The notes below the pieces were generated by a model. That model saw nothing but the letters and a program-made list of their open reading frames with translations, was not told the DNA's origin and did not search any database. DNA of 64,000 nt. Source: Solen grandis. Taxonomy: Eukaryota; Mollusca; Bivalvia; Adapedonta; Solenidae. The stretch lies in contig CM037778.1 of assembly GCA_021229015.1 (NCBI GenBank), positions 13,235,294-13,299,293 on the forward strand. The letters run 5' to 3'. The position numbers and the translations under genes are program-made. This document shows positions 13,945-27,429 of this stretch, piece after piece (within the stretch, counting starts at the first letter, position 1; the number at the start of each line of letters is the position of its first letter).

Positions 13945-14252
13945 GACCGTGTTGTCAGAGCGTCCATTGCGGAATCAGGAGGTCATGGGTTTGATCCCCG
14001 GCCACAACATATCAAAGTCGAAAAATGGAACTAACAGCAGTTAATATGACTGGGTGTGGTATCATGTAATAAATTGATCAATCTTTGATGGCGTATATAA
14101 ATGATGTAAGAGTGGTCACATAACTCCTATTCCTCGGAATGATATTTCAGGCAGTGTGGCAGCACTATATCTAACTCAAGTTGACATAGTGTCCAAATGA
14201 CTGAAATACTGTCGGTGGGACTTCAAACCCCAAAATCAAACAAAAAAATCGT
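13945..14252 (+). mobile_element. tRNA-headed SINE with a replaced middle
   Basis: The head GTCATGGGTTTGATCCCCGG (13981) and the tail CAAATGACTGAAATACTGTC (14192) are those of the family. The middle (about 14070-14150) differs from the other copies. Confidence 0.8.
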
Positions 14253-14702
14253 GAAAATGCTATTTGTGCCTAGCCGTCTTGTTTATAAAGCGTAACGACC
14301 GAGATGTACCTTTAAAGAAGAATGGTGATCTCCATTTTTTAATCCCATAAATTTGTTTCTAATTTGATTCTCTATAATCATGCAACGTTTAAGAAAATTC
14401 TCATGGCTAGCTCTTTCTATATAGTAAAACAACTGTAATGGACATGTATGATTTTAAATGAGTTTGAAATATTTCTTCCATCATAATTACAAAACAAGAG
14501 GCCCATAGGGCCACAAATCGCTCACCTGAGTACCACTGCTCTATATGCAACCTAGTATACATGTATCATACTGATATACATGTTTCTCAGGAACTTGACA
14601 GTTTTTCTTACCCATTTTAGCAATAGTATGGAAAAAAAACAGTGATCATGAGATTTCAGTGTGGTACTGCTGATTGAAAATGGACAAAAAGAGAGATGGT
14701 CC

Positions 14703-14950
14703 TTAACCTTTTCCCTCATAAAAACTCATTTTGACGCCCTTTATAGGTACCACATAAATCCTGATTTGCAGAAAGCCCCACTTAAACCTTTCCAAATTTA
14801 ATTGTAATATCCTCATCCCCAGACAACTAAGGAGCAGCAAACAGCATAAAACCTGATCAGCCTGCGAGTAACAGTTGGACTTGCAGGCTGATTGGGTTTT
14901 TATGCTACTCACATAGGTATTTTATAGATCTCTATGAGGAAAAGTGTTAA
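14703..14950 (+). mobile_element. TTAA-flanked MITE (piggyBac-like), copy 1, nested
   Basis: The copy is bounded by TTAA and by inverted ends AACCTTTTCCCTCAT and ATGAGGAAAAGTGTT. The interior AAATCCTGATTTGCAGAAA and AACAGCATAAAACCTGATCA is shared with the copies at 52, 53 and 57 kb. It inserted into the larger element at 14494-16832. Confidence 0.82.
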
Positions 14951-15510
14951 TTATTATGAAATAAGTTGCAATTTATTACAAAGTGTTTTTAATCATTCGT
15001 TTGTGGTTTTTAAGAGGTGTTTGGTAATCCCTGAGTACTGGAACACTGACATGAACCAAAGTAAAGGCAGACAATCTGCATATATTCACCCCCCCCCCCA
15101 CAATCACTTTAATGATGATGTTGATGCTGCTGCTGATTTAGGATAGTATGAATAACCCTTATATCTCTATCAGGTGGCTTTGTGTAAAACTAGCCTAGTA
15201 TCTCATATACATAGTAGCAGGTAATGTAGTTTTGCACTAACTCAGTGGGGCAACACAGTCCAGAAAATGTGACCTCTGCCAGAAGGTCAGATTAAGCTAT
15301 AGGAAGGTATTTGGGAATGTTATCTTCTCCACCTCTGCATATGTAGTGGAATCACCCAAATGACCTATCAGACTAGTGGACTATCTCATCTAAGGGTACA
15401 ATTATTTTTTTGTTTCTAGCTGGTTTTCTCTCTCTCTCTCTGTTAGACTTCTCTCTCTTTAATAAGTGGCCTTGTAATTTAATGTAACTTTTTTGCATTT
15501 TATTAAGCTA

Positions 15511-16740
15511 CCTGGCGGCCATGTTTATTACAGATCGGAAAAATTTAGCAACTTTGGTAGAGGTTGACCCAAGGAACATCTGTACCAATTTATTTTAAAA
15601 TCTGGCCAGTAGTTTTGAAGAAGATGATTTTTAAAGTTTTCATTTTTTTTTGTTGCCATGGCAACCAGAGTTCTACATGGATCAAGTTTATTTTAGCAAC
15701 TTTTGTGAAGGTTGACCCAAGGATCATCCCTGCCAAGTTTAATCAAATTCTGTCCAGTGGTTTCAGAGGAGATGTTGTTTAAAGGTTTCTCTATATACAT
15801 ATAAGGCAAATAAGCCCCGCCCCTGGCGGCCATGTTTTTTTACGGATCGGAATAATTTTAGCAACTTTGGTAGAGGTTGACCCAAGGAACATCTGTACCA
15901 ATTTATTTTAAAATCTGGCCAGTAGTTTTGAAGAAGATGATTTTTAAAGTTTTCATATTTTTTATCTTTTTGTTGCCATGGCAACCAGAGTTCTACATGG
16001 ATCAAGTTTATTTTAGCAACTTTTGTGAAGGTTGACCCAAGGATAATCCCTGCCAAGTTTAATCAAATTCTGTCCAGTGGTTTTAGAGGAGATGTTGTTT
16101 AAAGGTTTCTCTATATACATATAAGGCAAATAAGCCCCGCCCCTGGCGGCCATGTTTTTTTACGGATTGGAATAATTTTAGCAACTTTGGTAGAGGTTGA
16201 CCCAAGGAACATCTGTACCAATTTATTTTAAAATCTGGCCAGTAGTTTTGAAGAAGATGATTTTTAAAGTTTTCATTTTTTTTTTTGTTGCCATGGCAAC
16301 CAGAGTTCTACATGGATCAAGTTTATTTTAGCAACTTTTGTGAAGATTGACCCAAGGATCATCCCTGCCAAGTTTAATCAAATTATGTCCAGTGATTTCA
16401 GAGGAGATGTTGTTTAAAGGTTTCTCTATATACATATAAGGCAAATAAGCCCCACCCCTGGCGGCCATGTTTTTTAACGGATCGGAATAATTTTAGCAAC
16501 TTTGGTAGAGGTTGACCCAAGGAACATCTGTACCAAATTATTTAGAAATCTGGCTAGTAGTTTTGAAGGAGATGATTTTTAAAGTTTTCAAATTATTTTT
16601 CTTTTTGTAGCCATGGCAACCAGAGTTCTTCATGGATCAAGTTTATTTTAGCAACTTTTGTAGAGCCTCGCCCAAGGAACATTCCTGCCAAGTTTCATGA
16701 AATTCTGTCCAGCGGTTTCAGAGAAGATGTCGTTTAAAGC
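15511..16740 (+). repeat. Four tandem copies of a ~315-bp unit, each made of two related halves
   Basis: Units begin with CCTGGCGGCCATG at 15511, 15822, 16142 and 16457. Within each unit the segment TTTTAGCAACTTTGGTAGAG... is followed about 155 bases later by a diverged relative, TTTTAGCAACTTTTGTGAAG.... This indicates duplication of a 155-bp half-unit and then amplification of the pair. Confidence 0.93.
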
Positions 16741-16832
16741 AAATTGTTGACGACGCACGACACACGACGACGGACGAAGGGCGATCACAAAAGCTCACCT
16801 TGAGCACGTTGTGCTCAGGTAAGCTAACAAGA

Positions 16833-17429
16833 AAATCGACAATTTCAAATTTTTGTATAAATTATCAAATGATTAATTTAAGTAATTGAATGGTAGTTGG
16901 CATAAACTCTTGCATAACCTTTATGTTTGTAAGATCAGTAAAAAATAAAAGAAGATGGAACATGGCTCTAACCATTTGGGCCGGTACAAAACAATCTTAA
17001 AGTTTATTCATATACTGTCAGTATCTTTATACACATGGTAAACCGTGTAAGGACATTTAAGGTAATCTATCCATCATTAAATTGAAAAAAAAATGGAATA
17101 TCTGAAATATGATATTTGATTATTTCATCAAAATTGTATCTTTTTAGCGCACTTGAATAAAAAATTCTGAATAGCTGACGAATTGACATTTGCGTCAGTT
17201 AAAAAACTGCATATACCCGTATTGTCATTTTTTTGTAGTGACATGACTTTTTCGGCGAAGCTGTATCCTTGGGATATTCCAATTTCGACCGGAGTTTCAG
17301 GTTGTATATATCTTTCTATTTGATATTACAGGTTTCCTTTTTCCATTTTTTCATTGTAGTTTTTATCTTTCAACGTTCCTTTAACTAAACGATTATTTAT
17401 GCTTTTCTGGAATACATATGTTTATACAT
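16833..17429. other. No feature recognised
   Basis: AT-rich spacer between the large repeat element and a SINE. Confidence 0.65.
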
Positions 17430-17712
17430 GTATGTTTTTGTTGTTGTTGATTTGGGGGGTTAACGTCCCGCCGACAGTATTTCAGTCATTTTGAGCCGAT
17501 GTCTACTTGAGACAGATATATGCTGTCACTCAACATAATAACGCAATAGGCATGTGGCATGATACCACACTCAGTCCTGGAACTACTCTCATATGCTGAC
17601 TCATGGCTGAGCGCCAAGAAAGGGAGCTATACCAGTGCAATTTCTTACGACTTAAGTATGTCGCGGCCGGGGATCGACCCCACGACCTCCCGATCTCTAG
17701 CCTGTCGTTACA
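17430..17712 (-). mobile_element. tRNA-headed SINE, internally deleted
   Basis: On the minus strand the B-box-like GGGGTCGATCCCCGGCCGCG lies near 17676, the conserved TAGCTCCCTTTCTTGGCGC at about 17624, and the TGACTGAAATACTGTCGGCG core near 17480. The middle ACCGGGCCAACCAG segment is missing. Confidence 0.85.
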
Positions 17713-18575
17713 AAGATACGACATCGAGGGAACATCTCTTACTAATGCAAGCATTCATGCCAGTCATTCACAAGATATTCAAAAAATTAAAACCGAATTT
17801 ATTAAAATTGATTTCTCTTTGGAATTCAATTCAATTATTGATTGTTAATCTTAATATGAAACAATTTTATACTCAAGGACGAATTTGCGTGATGTTTTTA
17901 CATTTAACAATCATTTTCCTCACTGAATCTTTGTCATGTAATTTCGAAATAGAAATTTGAAGCTGATATTTAAATAATAATACACACTTTTTTCCTTATA
18001 GAGTTCAATTCTATCAAGCGAGATTTTTAATATATAATGTAACATGGCGAGTAAGCAATGTGGTCCGAAATTCTAGTAAACAATGTATATTCATAAATAG
18101 TAGCATCTTCGGATTTTTTTTTGGTAGTGCTGAGGAAACATAGTTTTGAATGTTATTATGACGCATTTATTTCTTATTAAAGCAAATTCAGTAAAAGATC
18201 ATTAAATTTTAAGTAAATTCTATAAAACCCTTTTTACATGCGGACGGGCGTTAAAACTTACACCATAAACTATAATATGTATTTAAAACAAAAGGAATCA
18301 AATTCAAAACATATCCTCGGACAGTATCTTCAATATTGCCTATGAAATACAGACCGTGAGTGCTACGTGACATTAATCGTTTCGAGTCAGTTATTATAAA
18401 TTGTAATGAGTGCTGTGATAGGGGCATAACTTATTGTCAGTCGTTCTATGTAACAGTTTCAGTTTTCTATTATACGTAGTGTTCAGTTTAACAATGAACA
18501 GTAAGTGATCGTTATCAAATTTTGAGATCTATCTTAAATTCCGAGGCAAAAACGTCAGTCGCAAACTGCTGTTGT
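17713..18575. other. No feature recognised
   Basis: AT-rich spacer leading into duplicated block A. Confidence 0.65.
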
Positions 18576-20955
18576 TTCTCAATCTTATTCCGTTTTTGTT
18601 GCAATACTCACAAGCGTGATTAAAAATCTAAAAGTTGATCATGCCTTTTTAACAGGTTTCAATATGTCCTTTTCCTAATCGAGTTTTCTTTCTTTTTCTT
18701 TACACGAATAGGAGTAGCAATCGCGTAATTGTTTTCACATTGTTTCCGTTCTATTGAATTTGAATTCGGAAAAGAACATGTGAAATGAACGAGATGTTTT
18801 GCAATTATAATAATCGATGAAACATTCCAAAGGGGAGTGTTTTCAATTATTTCCCGTATTGAAAGAAGCATTAAAATTAAAAAAAAAATTAAAACGTTTC
18901 AACGTAATTATTTTTTATCTTCGATTCAGCTGCTACTTGAAATACATTGTATGCTAAATATAACGTACACATAATTTCTTTTTTTTTTTAGAAACTGATG
19001 TTTTTTGTCATCCCCTAACAAACATATGTTCGTCAAACAAACACTTCTACAAACAATAATATTCGTGCTATTTCAAGTGAGACATATACGAGAAAAGTCG
19101 GTGATCATAGGAAACCTCCATGAATTACAAAATGTAAACACAGTTATATAGCCTCCTTGTGGTACAATATCTGAATGCAATTCATTTATACAACCTTAGG
19201 CTGTAAAGTTCAGTATTTGTTACCCCGAACCGAAAAAAGTTAGATAAGAGAAAAAAAGGCAATTAATGAGCAAAAACAGTGACTTAGGGGGAAATAAGAT
19301 ATAAAGGGAAATTATCGTTTTGTGAAAATTAATAAAAGCGAATACATTAAAAATATTCTCATAATATGACAGAAGTTACAACGTCATATAGCATATTTCA
19401 TCTGTTATTTATAGAATACACGAACTCTTATTAACCATTCCAAAGATTTCTTATGATTAATTATATTCTTGAGAAATAAAAGGAATGGTGCAGATGAACT
19501 GGTGTTGTGTCTAATATCATAACTGTCATTTAGCCTTTGACATGCAATATAGGTGTGATTTATAGTATTCAAAGTATATTATCGATAACTTGTTTCAGTA
19601 AAACATAAAAATTGGTCGATTTTGGGAACTGTAAATATTTCTAAGGGGCTGTGTCATTATATACAAAAAATCAGCATCGTTAAAATCTGGACCTGTAAGC
19701 TATGTAAACAATCATAATTTCATAGTTTGACCTGACATCACAAGGATGACCAAAAATGACACTTTACTGATATGTAAAATTATCATATAATCAATAAATA
19801 TGTATTGCCCAAAGAAGAACTAGCGGATATTATGTCAAATATAAAAATATGGGATCTTTTCTTCACTGTCCGAGCCTCAGATTGTCTTATTTTTTAGGAC
19901 AATTATAAAGGGATTGAAGAGTTTCGTGTCCGGTCGACTGATCTAATTAATATTATGATACACTCTTATCCGCTATTATCTTATATAACTTCGACATAGA
20001 ATAAGTATTTGTTCCGGAGTTTACTATGTGACCTGGCAATGCTTATTTCTTTCTTCTAGAAGAGCATTTGTGTGACTACATTATAAAATGTTTTGCAAGG
20101 TTATTCCACCTGGTCATCATTTTCGTGGTAAATCAGATTAACATATCACACACGAATTGTTTTTAAATATGAATTATGTTTCGAGTTGTTTAATTACTTG
20201 GAGTGTTTGTCTTCATTTAAGAAAAATCTCAAGCATTTGATACAATATCTGTATTTTTGAAATCTTTGCTTGTAGCATTGATGCTTTAAATAAAAAAAGA
20301 AATCATTCGAGGTCGGACTATGTCTTAAAACATATTTCAACGTCGAAATTATTTTCCGAAAGAAATAAATGGGTAATAATTCAGGGCATTAATCAGCGCA
20401 CTCCAGGATGAAATAGCGAGAAGTGATTTGTTGTGTTTCGAATACTTTAGGAAATATTTAGAGTTTTACCCCAAGAAGTCTAGATAAAATTTTAAGATAT
20501 GAATGAGGATATGTTGTTTTCATGATGAAATTGTCTGACGATAAGTTGTCTTTCATAACATTTATAACAGTTCCATTAGTGTGTGACTGGAGAAAATGTT
20601 TCTTTCTATCGAGATTAAGCAATAAATACTTCAAAACAATTTTATGATGGCGTTCCTTTCGACATTACACTCCATATGCTAAAGCTTGCACGAGGTTTCT
20701 GAAAAGTATGAATGCAACATAAAATTATATTTCTAAGATAAAATTACATGTAAAATGATTGCAACGGCATTGCTAGATTTGTATATTAAAGTCTTAATTA
20801 GAGATGTAAGAACTGAGAAAATTGAAGGTTTGGCATTCTTATATAGCGAAAAAAAAAAGATCAGTGGAAAAAGTTTAAACTCACATATATACATAACAAT
20901 ACCTCTAGTATATATGGCCAATAATGTGAAGCTAAATGCAAAGGGAAAGAATCAC
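18576..20955 (+). repeat. Duplicated non-coding block, copy A (about 2.4 kb)
   Basis: This block is co-linear with 21728-23765. Shared anchors include TTGCAATACTCACAAG (18600 and 21755), GGAGTGTTTTCAATTATTTC (18834 and 22101), TTCGATTCAGCTGCTACT (18920 and 22174), GCAATTAATGAGCAAAAACA (19259 and 22517) and TACATGTAAAATGATTGCAA (20747 and 23577). No open frame is conserved between the copies. Confidence 0.92.
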
Positions 20956-21727
20956 ACTTTCGAGTTTACTTGAAGTATGTATCTACTCATCAGGTTTGGT
21001 TTCCCTCAATGAATATTTGTTTTCTGACCGAGTAATACTGACTTCCATGAGTTACCCTTTTAGTTCTATCATTTAATGTCTAAACCATTATCAGTAGACA
21101 ATGCCTAACCACATTAAACCACAGGAGTTTGAAGGTCTATCAATAAATGGGAGTTATAATACAAAAATAAGCCCCGTTTATAATAAGAAAAACCCCTACG
21201 CCCCCACACACACACACACACACACACACGTTTAGCTGAATATGAACGGAGTAATGAATGATAACAATCTAGCGACTCTACTGAATAAAGAATACCAAGA
21301 TTCACCCAAAACAACCGAGAATATGTTAAATCACGCCATTTTACAGGAATAACTCAACAAGTTATGCTCATTTTCCTAAGCATAAAGTTTGTCGTCGAAA
21401 CCATTCGCTTACATCATACTATTTCAAACTCTCTATTTATAGACTGCGTGGTAATTGTTAACCTTTTTTTTGTTATAAAATTGTTTATTGTATTAGGTTT
21501 ATAATAAAATCACAGTTATATTGAAAAGGCATTACATCCCTTGTGTTTTTCTTATTATAAACGGGTTTTATTTATACTATATCACCAATTTTTGATAGAA
21601 AGATTAAACAAAATACGATTATGTTCGTTGTAAAATAAATATAGCACCAAATGAGATCGCACGATATCCGAAGAAAATTAACTATTTTTAAGTAAAATAT
21701 TCAATTGTATTGCTACAGTTTACCAAT
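20956..21727. other. Spacer between blocks A and B
   Basis: Contains the (CA)n tract and AT-rich DNA not shared with the region after block B. Confidence 0.6.
21204..21229. repeat. (CA)n microsatellite
   Basis: About 13 CA units following a CCCCC run. Confidence 0.97.
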
Positions 21728-23765
21728 TCTCAATCTTATTCAGCTTTTATTGCAATACTCACAAGAGTGATAAAAAACGATTAAAATCTGAGAACAGCTT
21801 ACTTAGAACTGTTTGGTCTGATCTACAAGCATGATTATTTTGGATAAACAAGGAATTTAAATCTCTAAATAGATTTAAATATTCAATCCGTCTAGAAGTT
21901 GATCATGACTTTTTAAAACGTGTCACTATGTTCTTTTTCACAATCAAGCTTTCTTTCTTTTTCTTTACACGAATGGGAGCAGCAATCGCGTAATTGTTTC
22001 CACATTGTTTCCGTTCTACTGAATATGATTTCGTAATAGAATATGTGAAATTAACGAGATATTTAATAATATAATAATCGATAAAACATTCCAAAAGGGA
22101 GTGTTTTCAATTATTTCCCGTATTGAATGACGTGTTAAAATTAAAAAAAAAATTCAATGTAATTATTTTTTCTTCGATTCAGCTGCTACTTTTTTGGAAT
22201 TTTGCTGAGTATAACGTAAACATTATTTCTTCTTTAAGAAACAGATGTTCTTTGTCATCCCATAACAAACAGGTTTTCGCCATACAAACGATTCTGCAAA
22301 CATTTATTTTCGTGCTAGAGCAAGTGAGACACATAATTTTCGAAAAATGTCGATGATAATTGGAAACCTCCAAACAAAGATGACAATGCATTACGTAAAC
22401 ACAGCAATATCGCCTCCTAGTGGCACAACATCTGAATGCAATCTATTGATACAACCTTACTCTGTAAGGTTCTGTATCTATTATCCTGAACTGAAAGGCT
22501 GGATTAGAGAAAAAAGCAATTAATGAGCAAAAACAGTGATATAGAAGGAAATTAGATATAAAGAGGAAAATATCATTTTGTGATAATTTTTAAAAGCGAA
22601 TACATTGAAAGTATTCTCATCATCTGACAGAAGTTACAACGTCATAAAGCATATTTCATCTGTTATTTATAGAAAACATGAACTCTATTAACCATTTCAA
22701 AGTTTTCTAAAGCTTAATTAGATTCTTGAGAAATAAAAGGGAAGTGATGAAATTGAATTGCTGTTGAATTTATCCTTTGACGGATAATAAAGGCGTGATT
22801 CATAGTAAGTACGATGCAAAGTATTTTATCGATAACCTGTTTCAGTAAAACAAAATTCTGAAATTGTAAGCTATGTAAACAACATAATTTAATAGTTTGA
22901 CCTTAAATATAAAAATATTGGATCTTTTCGTTACTGACCGATCCTCAAAATGTCTTATTTCATAGGACTGAGGAGTTATATCACGATACACTCTTTTTTG
23001 CTATTATGTTATATATCTTCGACATAGAATGAAGATTTGTTCCAAGGTTTATTTCTTATTTCTTCCTTCTACTGTAGCATTTGTGTGAACACTTTATAAA
23101 AATGATTTGCATGATTCTTCGACTAGGTAATCATTCTCGTGATAATTCAGATTAATATATTATATAGTCTAAATCACATACGTAACTGAATATGAAAAGT
23201 GATTTGTTGCGATTCGAATACTGTAAGAAATATTTAGAGTTATTCCCCAAGCAGTCTAGATAACATGCAGATATGAATGAGGGTATGTTGTTTTCATTAT
23301 GATTTTCTGACGATAAGTTGTCTTTTATAACATTTATAACAGTTCCATTAGTGTGTGCCCGGAGAAAATGTTTCTTTCTACCGAGATACAGCAATAAATA
23401 CTTCAAAACAATCTAATAATGGCATTCCTTTCGAAATGTAAATAAGCACGGTACCGATATGGATTCACATGTGTAGTGATTGGCTGAAATATTTGATTGC
23501 ACTTCATATGTTCAAGCTGGCACGAAGTTTCTGAAAATATTAATGCAACATAAAACTGTATTTCTCAGACGAAACTACATGTAAAATGATTGCAACGTCG
23601 TCATTGCTAGGTCTTACATTAAAGTCTTCATTAGAGATGTAAGGAATGAGATAATTGAAGTTTGGCATTCTTATTGAGAAATAAAAATATCAGTGCAAAA
23701 AGTAAGGCATACATATACCTTTAAGTGTATATGGTAAAGAATGTGAAGCTGAATGCAAAGGGTGT
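21728..23765 (+). repeat. Duplicated non-coding block, copy B (about 2.0 kb)
   Basis: Same orientation as copy A and beginning about 3.15 kb after it. Divergence consists of many substitutions and several deletions, including the loss of the segment equivalent to about 20160-20400 of copy A. The copy ends near GAAGCTGAATGCAAAGGG, matching GAAGCTAAATGCAAAGGG in copy A. Confidence 0.92.
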
Positions 23766-23967
23766 AATATTATAAATATTCAAGACAACAGCAAATCACT
23801 TAAAAATGTACAAATTCGCTTTCAGATGGTCCACATACACGAGTTCAGCTTAAGTGATATTTCACTGTCATTTGAATTAATAATGAAACAGGGAAGTCAT
23901 AATTCACGTGTTTTAGATCGGCAAAAGGTTATTCAGGAAAATATTAAGATAATTATTGGAACGACAA

Positions 23968-24014
<47 letters not shown>

Positions 24015-24750
24015 GTTTCCATTATTATTTTTCCATTATTATTCAATTCAAATTACTTCGATTTTACAGTTTTAGTAATAACATTGTAGCGTACGTAAAG
24101 GAAAAATAATAGAATATAACCCCCAATTGGTCAATTAAGTGTAATTAACGTCTGTTCTGACAAATAAACGACAAACAACCATCACTGTAGCCCTACCACT
24201 AAAGTACAGAAATACGTCAGGTCAGTGCAGTTACAATTAAATCAAATTAGGATAGTGTTTATTTCCATACATTTGATGATTTTTAATATAACTGTTTGAT
24301 CGTTTATTCATTCAATTCTCAATATATTAAAGCAGACAAGACACACACCTATGGGTTAGAGTTTTTATAATCATTCATATGAATTGCAGAATACTGGCCT
24401 TCAGAGTGAAAATAAAATTACTAACTGAACACAATATTTCTTTTCTTTTTTGAAAATATGTCGGGAATAAATAATTACATGTACCACTTAGTATCAGTTA
24501 CTTATCAGTTAGACTTAATGCAAGCAAGTCTGTTTTCGCTGATAGTCACGATAGAATACATGCATATGCTTGTCGTGGGTGCCATTACACGTTCCCAAAA
24601 GGTAGAGAACAAATGTATGTATTCATACCTTTAATTTCGAAACTAAATCAAACTTACATAGAAATCAAAATCATTTAAGTACAGTATGCATACAAATTGA
24701 AACTAATTAATTAAAAGAATGTAATAGACCTGTACTACGCTCGGCGTGGA
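23766..24750. other. Spacer after block B
   Basis: AT-rich with the (TA)n tract; no gene recognised. Confidence 0.65.
23969..24011. repeat. (TA)n microsatellite
   Basis: Uninterrupted TA dinucleotides over about 43 bases. Confidence 0.97.
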
Positions 24751-25682
24751 GTGTTAGTTTCAAGTTCCTGTTTTTCTCAATTTTTTCAGATATTTCCTTT
24801 CTATAAAATATATGCACCCATCCGTTCATCCTATTTTCATAGAAATTTCACTGCTGTCTTATCTTTGTTATTAAATTTAAAAAAAAACAAACAAGAATAT
24901 GCCAAATATGTATGTTGTGAATTATGTTTTGTTCCGGTATCAATTCGTATGGATAACAGTGCTCAATATATGTTGTATTTTCGTCAAACATTTCTTACCA
25001 GTGAAATGCTTATGAGTATGGTTAGTGTGTTTTGGATATTAATTTTTATTTTGAGTCAATGTGATGTTAAGTGCAAAAGTCTTCGATCCGAACTTGCACA
25101 TTTCAAGACTAATGTTGATCCAGTAATGGTACATTTTTTTTAAGTAAGGATCTTGGAGATCTTTTGAACTCCATAAAGAACACTGAAATCAAGATACAAA
25201 AGCTTGCTGAAATGTGAAGCAGCTAGTCAAGAAGGAAAAGTGCTTGAAAGTAAAACAGTAGATATCAAACACGATAAAATGTTTAATACGTTTAAAAATA
25301 TGCTCAACTTTGTTATAAACGGCATTACATTGAGAAACAAACTACCGGAAATCTAATTGGACAAATCTATAATCACTGACTGAAAAGGTTGTATTATTAA
25401 AGAAGTATTCAAAAAAACCTATAGTGAGATTTTAAAGCAACTAGAAGCCAAAGAATATAACGGCATTGTGGTTATGAATGTCACCATTCAAGATTTTCTG
25501 AAGTTCGGGAAGCTTAAGAATAAGTGGATGAAAAGGCATGAACACCTTATGAAAATCATTGAAGAATTCTAAAAAAAGAACATAGAATCAATTTAAAATT
25601 CTAAAAACAACTACCTGTAGCACAATCAAATGTGGTTCTCCAAATAAAAGCACCTGTCTATGGACAGACCGTGAAGAAAAGT
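24751..25682 (+). pseudogene. Unrecognised coding-like relic, copy 1
   Basis: The open frame from 24751 contains a hydrophobic stretch (SVFWILIFIL near 25030) and then LRSELAHFKTNVDPVM. After a shift at a run of eight T (25133-25140) the sense continues as LSKDLGDLLNSIKNTEIKIQ. A further shift gives EGKVLESKTVDIKHDKM, and later ILKQLEAKEYNGIVVMNV up to IIEEF near 25570, with two or more stops between. A donor-like GTAAGT follows at 25685. The polar, Lys/Glu-rich sequence over several hundred bases looks like an old coding region, but I do not recognise the family. It shares sequence with 34393-34600 (see that entry). It lies about 1 kb after duplicated block B. Confidence 0.4.
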
Positions 25683-26670
25683 CGTAAGTAACATTTTCTG
25701 ACCTATTCACTAATTGACTTTCTCACACACACACACATATTAGTTTTGTTTATTGTATTCTTCAGAATGGCTAATCGTCACTAGACCGGCTTGTAGCGTA
25801 TCGTCAAAGCTGAATTTGCCTTTCAAGGGTACCCTAAAAATGGTGTTCATTGGTAACCTGATGCAAAGCTCAATTTAAAAATTTTCAAAAACCCGGGCCT
25901 TTCATAACATTTAAATTGACAAAACAGCAATAATAAATACAAACAACTTGTGTGTTTAAAATGCCATTATGGCAGTCTCCACTGACGTTAACCTCGGGAA
26001 AGAAACTGGAGACGATCAGAATGAACCTAATGTGTTAAGAAGTCAAATTATGTACGTCTGATATCAAGTGAGTCAACCTATGCCTACACACATACAGTTT
26101 ATTTTAAGAGAAAAATTTGTGCTGTGTAGTGCGGTAAAATGAAAAATATATGAGAAATAATACAGGGTTGGGTGTTAATCTTATGAAAGATAGGGAATTA
26201 TTTTAGAACCTTCCAATAATTTACTAGACATTTAGGTCAATCAACTGTCTGTCAGACCGTCTATACTTTTTTTTCAGTACCTCAGTATAGTATACAGATA
26301 CTGTTACTTGGCATTTGCATGACGCTCAATTCAAGAACTATGTAGCCTTTTCCGCTTAATTTGACAAATGTCATTTTGCCTTATTCTGTTTTCATTTCAT
26401 ATATTTACTATAAACTAGTAATAAATAAACTCTGCCAATGGACCAAACAATGTTTCCAGTACATCGGTTACAAGATGTGGTGTGACGTGTCATCGTGCTC
26501 GTCGTGAAACAGAGTTTTCACATAAGATACTAAGTCTATCATTAAACTAGATTTTAAGTGTTTTTAAGATGTCCTATTGACATTCTGGTACCCTAGATAA
26601 ATTGTTTCATTTTACCGGTTATGATAAAGAGAAAAGCCTAAGCATTTTTTTAGAAAACTGCTTTTATTTA

Positions 26671-26702
<32 letters not shown>

Positions 26703-27429
26703 TCGATACTTTTTAAAAATTTCGAATAAACACAACAAAATCTGCAACCATGTACATATTAATGGCGAGATTGTAATTGTGTAATTTTATTATGCTATTT
26801 GTAAATTACAATACCCGTTTCCACTTACATTTTGTTATAATTTTACTGTTATATGTATAATAAACAATGCACCCTAAGAATGGGATAATATCGTTAGGTA
26901 ATTTAAAGCATCGTCAGCAAATCAACGTGTTTCGCCTATATTATGTTCACATTCATTTTATTGATAGACTTTGATTGTTTGATTTGACTGCATATACTTT
27001 ATATACACTTAAAATTATTATGCATTGTATACTGTATTTTGAATATTATAATAGTATCGTGTCCTTCGTGAGTAAATGATGCATTAACAGGTGAAATAAA
27101 TGGATATTTATGAATGTTGAAGTTTACACAGTGCGAAGTATAATAGATGCTGTTCACTGAATTTATGCAATGTGTAATGATCTGTGTTGTATAGTTATAT
27201 ACTGTTAAACATATACACTGGTGCCCAACTGCAGGCTTTCCGTGATTTTGTATACTCAGCAGAAAAGTAAGGGACAGTGAACAAGAGAAAACCAAAGCAC
27301 ATGATTATTACTAAATAAACACATGAATTTATTAAATCTATTCATTAGATTAATATTGAAAAATCCAGTTCTATTGATTGTGTAGGACATAATTCTTTGT
27401 TGTGATATCGTTTCGAATGTCTCTAGGTA
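25683..27429. other. No gene recognised
   Basis: AT-rich DNA with an (AC) run near 25725 and (TTG)n at 26670. Confidence 0.65.
26670..26702. repeat. (TTG)n microsatellite
   Basis: About 11 perfect TTG triplets. Confidence 0.95.

Larger units (their letters stand above)
14494..16832 (+). mobile_element. Long repeat element with CTCACCTGAG/CTCAGGTAAG ends
   Basis: The element begins ACAAGAGGCCCATAGGGCCA then GCTCACCTGAG, and ends GCTCACCTTGAGCACGTTG then TGCTCAGGTAAGC. The ends are therefore inverted relative to one another, with a GAGCAC/GTGCTC hairpin at the right end. The same ends occur at 28802-29847. It holds no coding frame. A TTAA-type MITE (14703-14950) is nested in its left part, and a four-copy tandem array fills its right half. 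Its classification is not determined. Confidence 0.8.

Noticed and set aside
15763..16056. 97-codon minus-strand frame
   Set aside because: Lies wholly in the tandem 315-bp repeat array and repeats with it.
26602..26784. Cys-rich small peptide (run of Cys)
   Set aside because: Translation of the (TTG)n microsatellite in the TGT frame.
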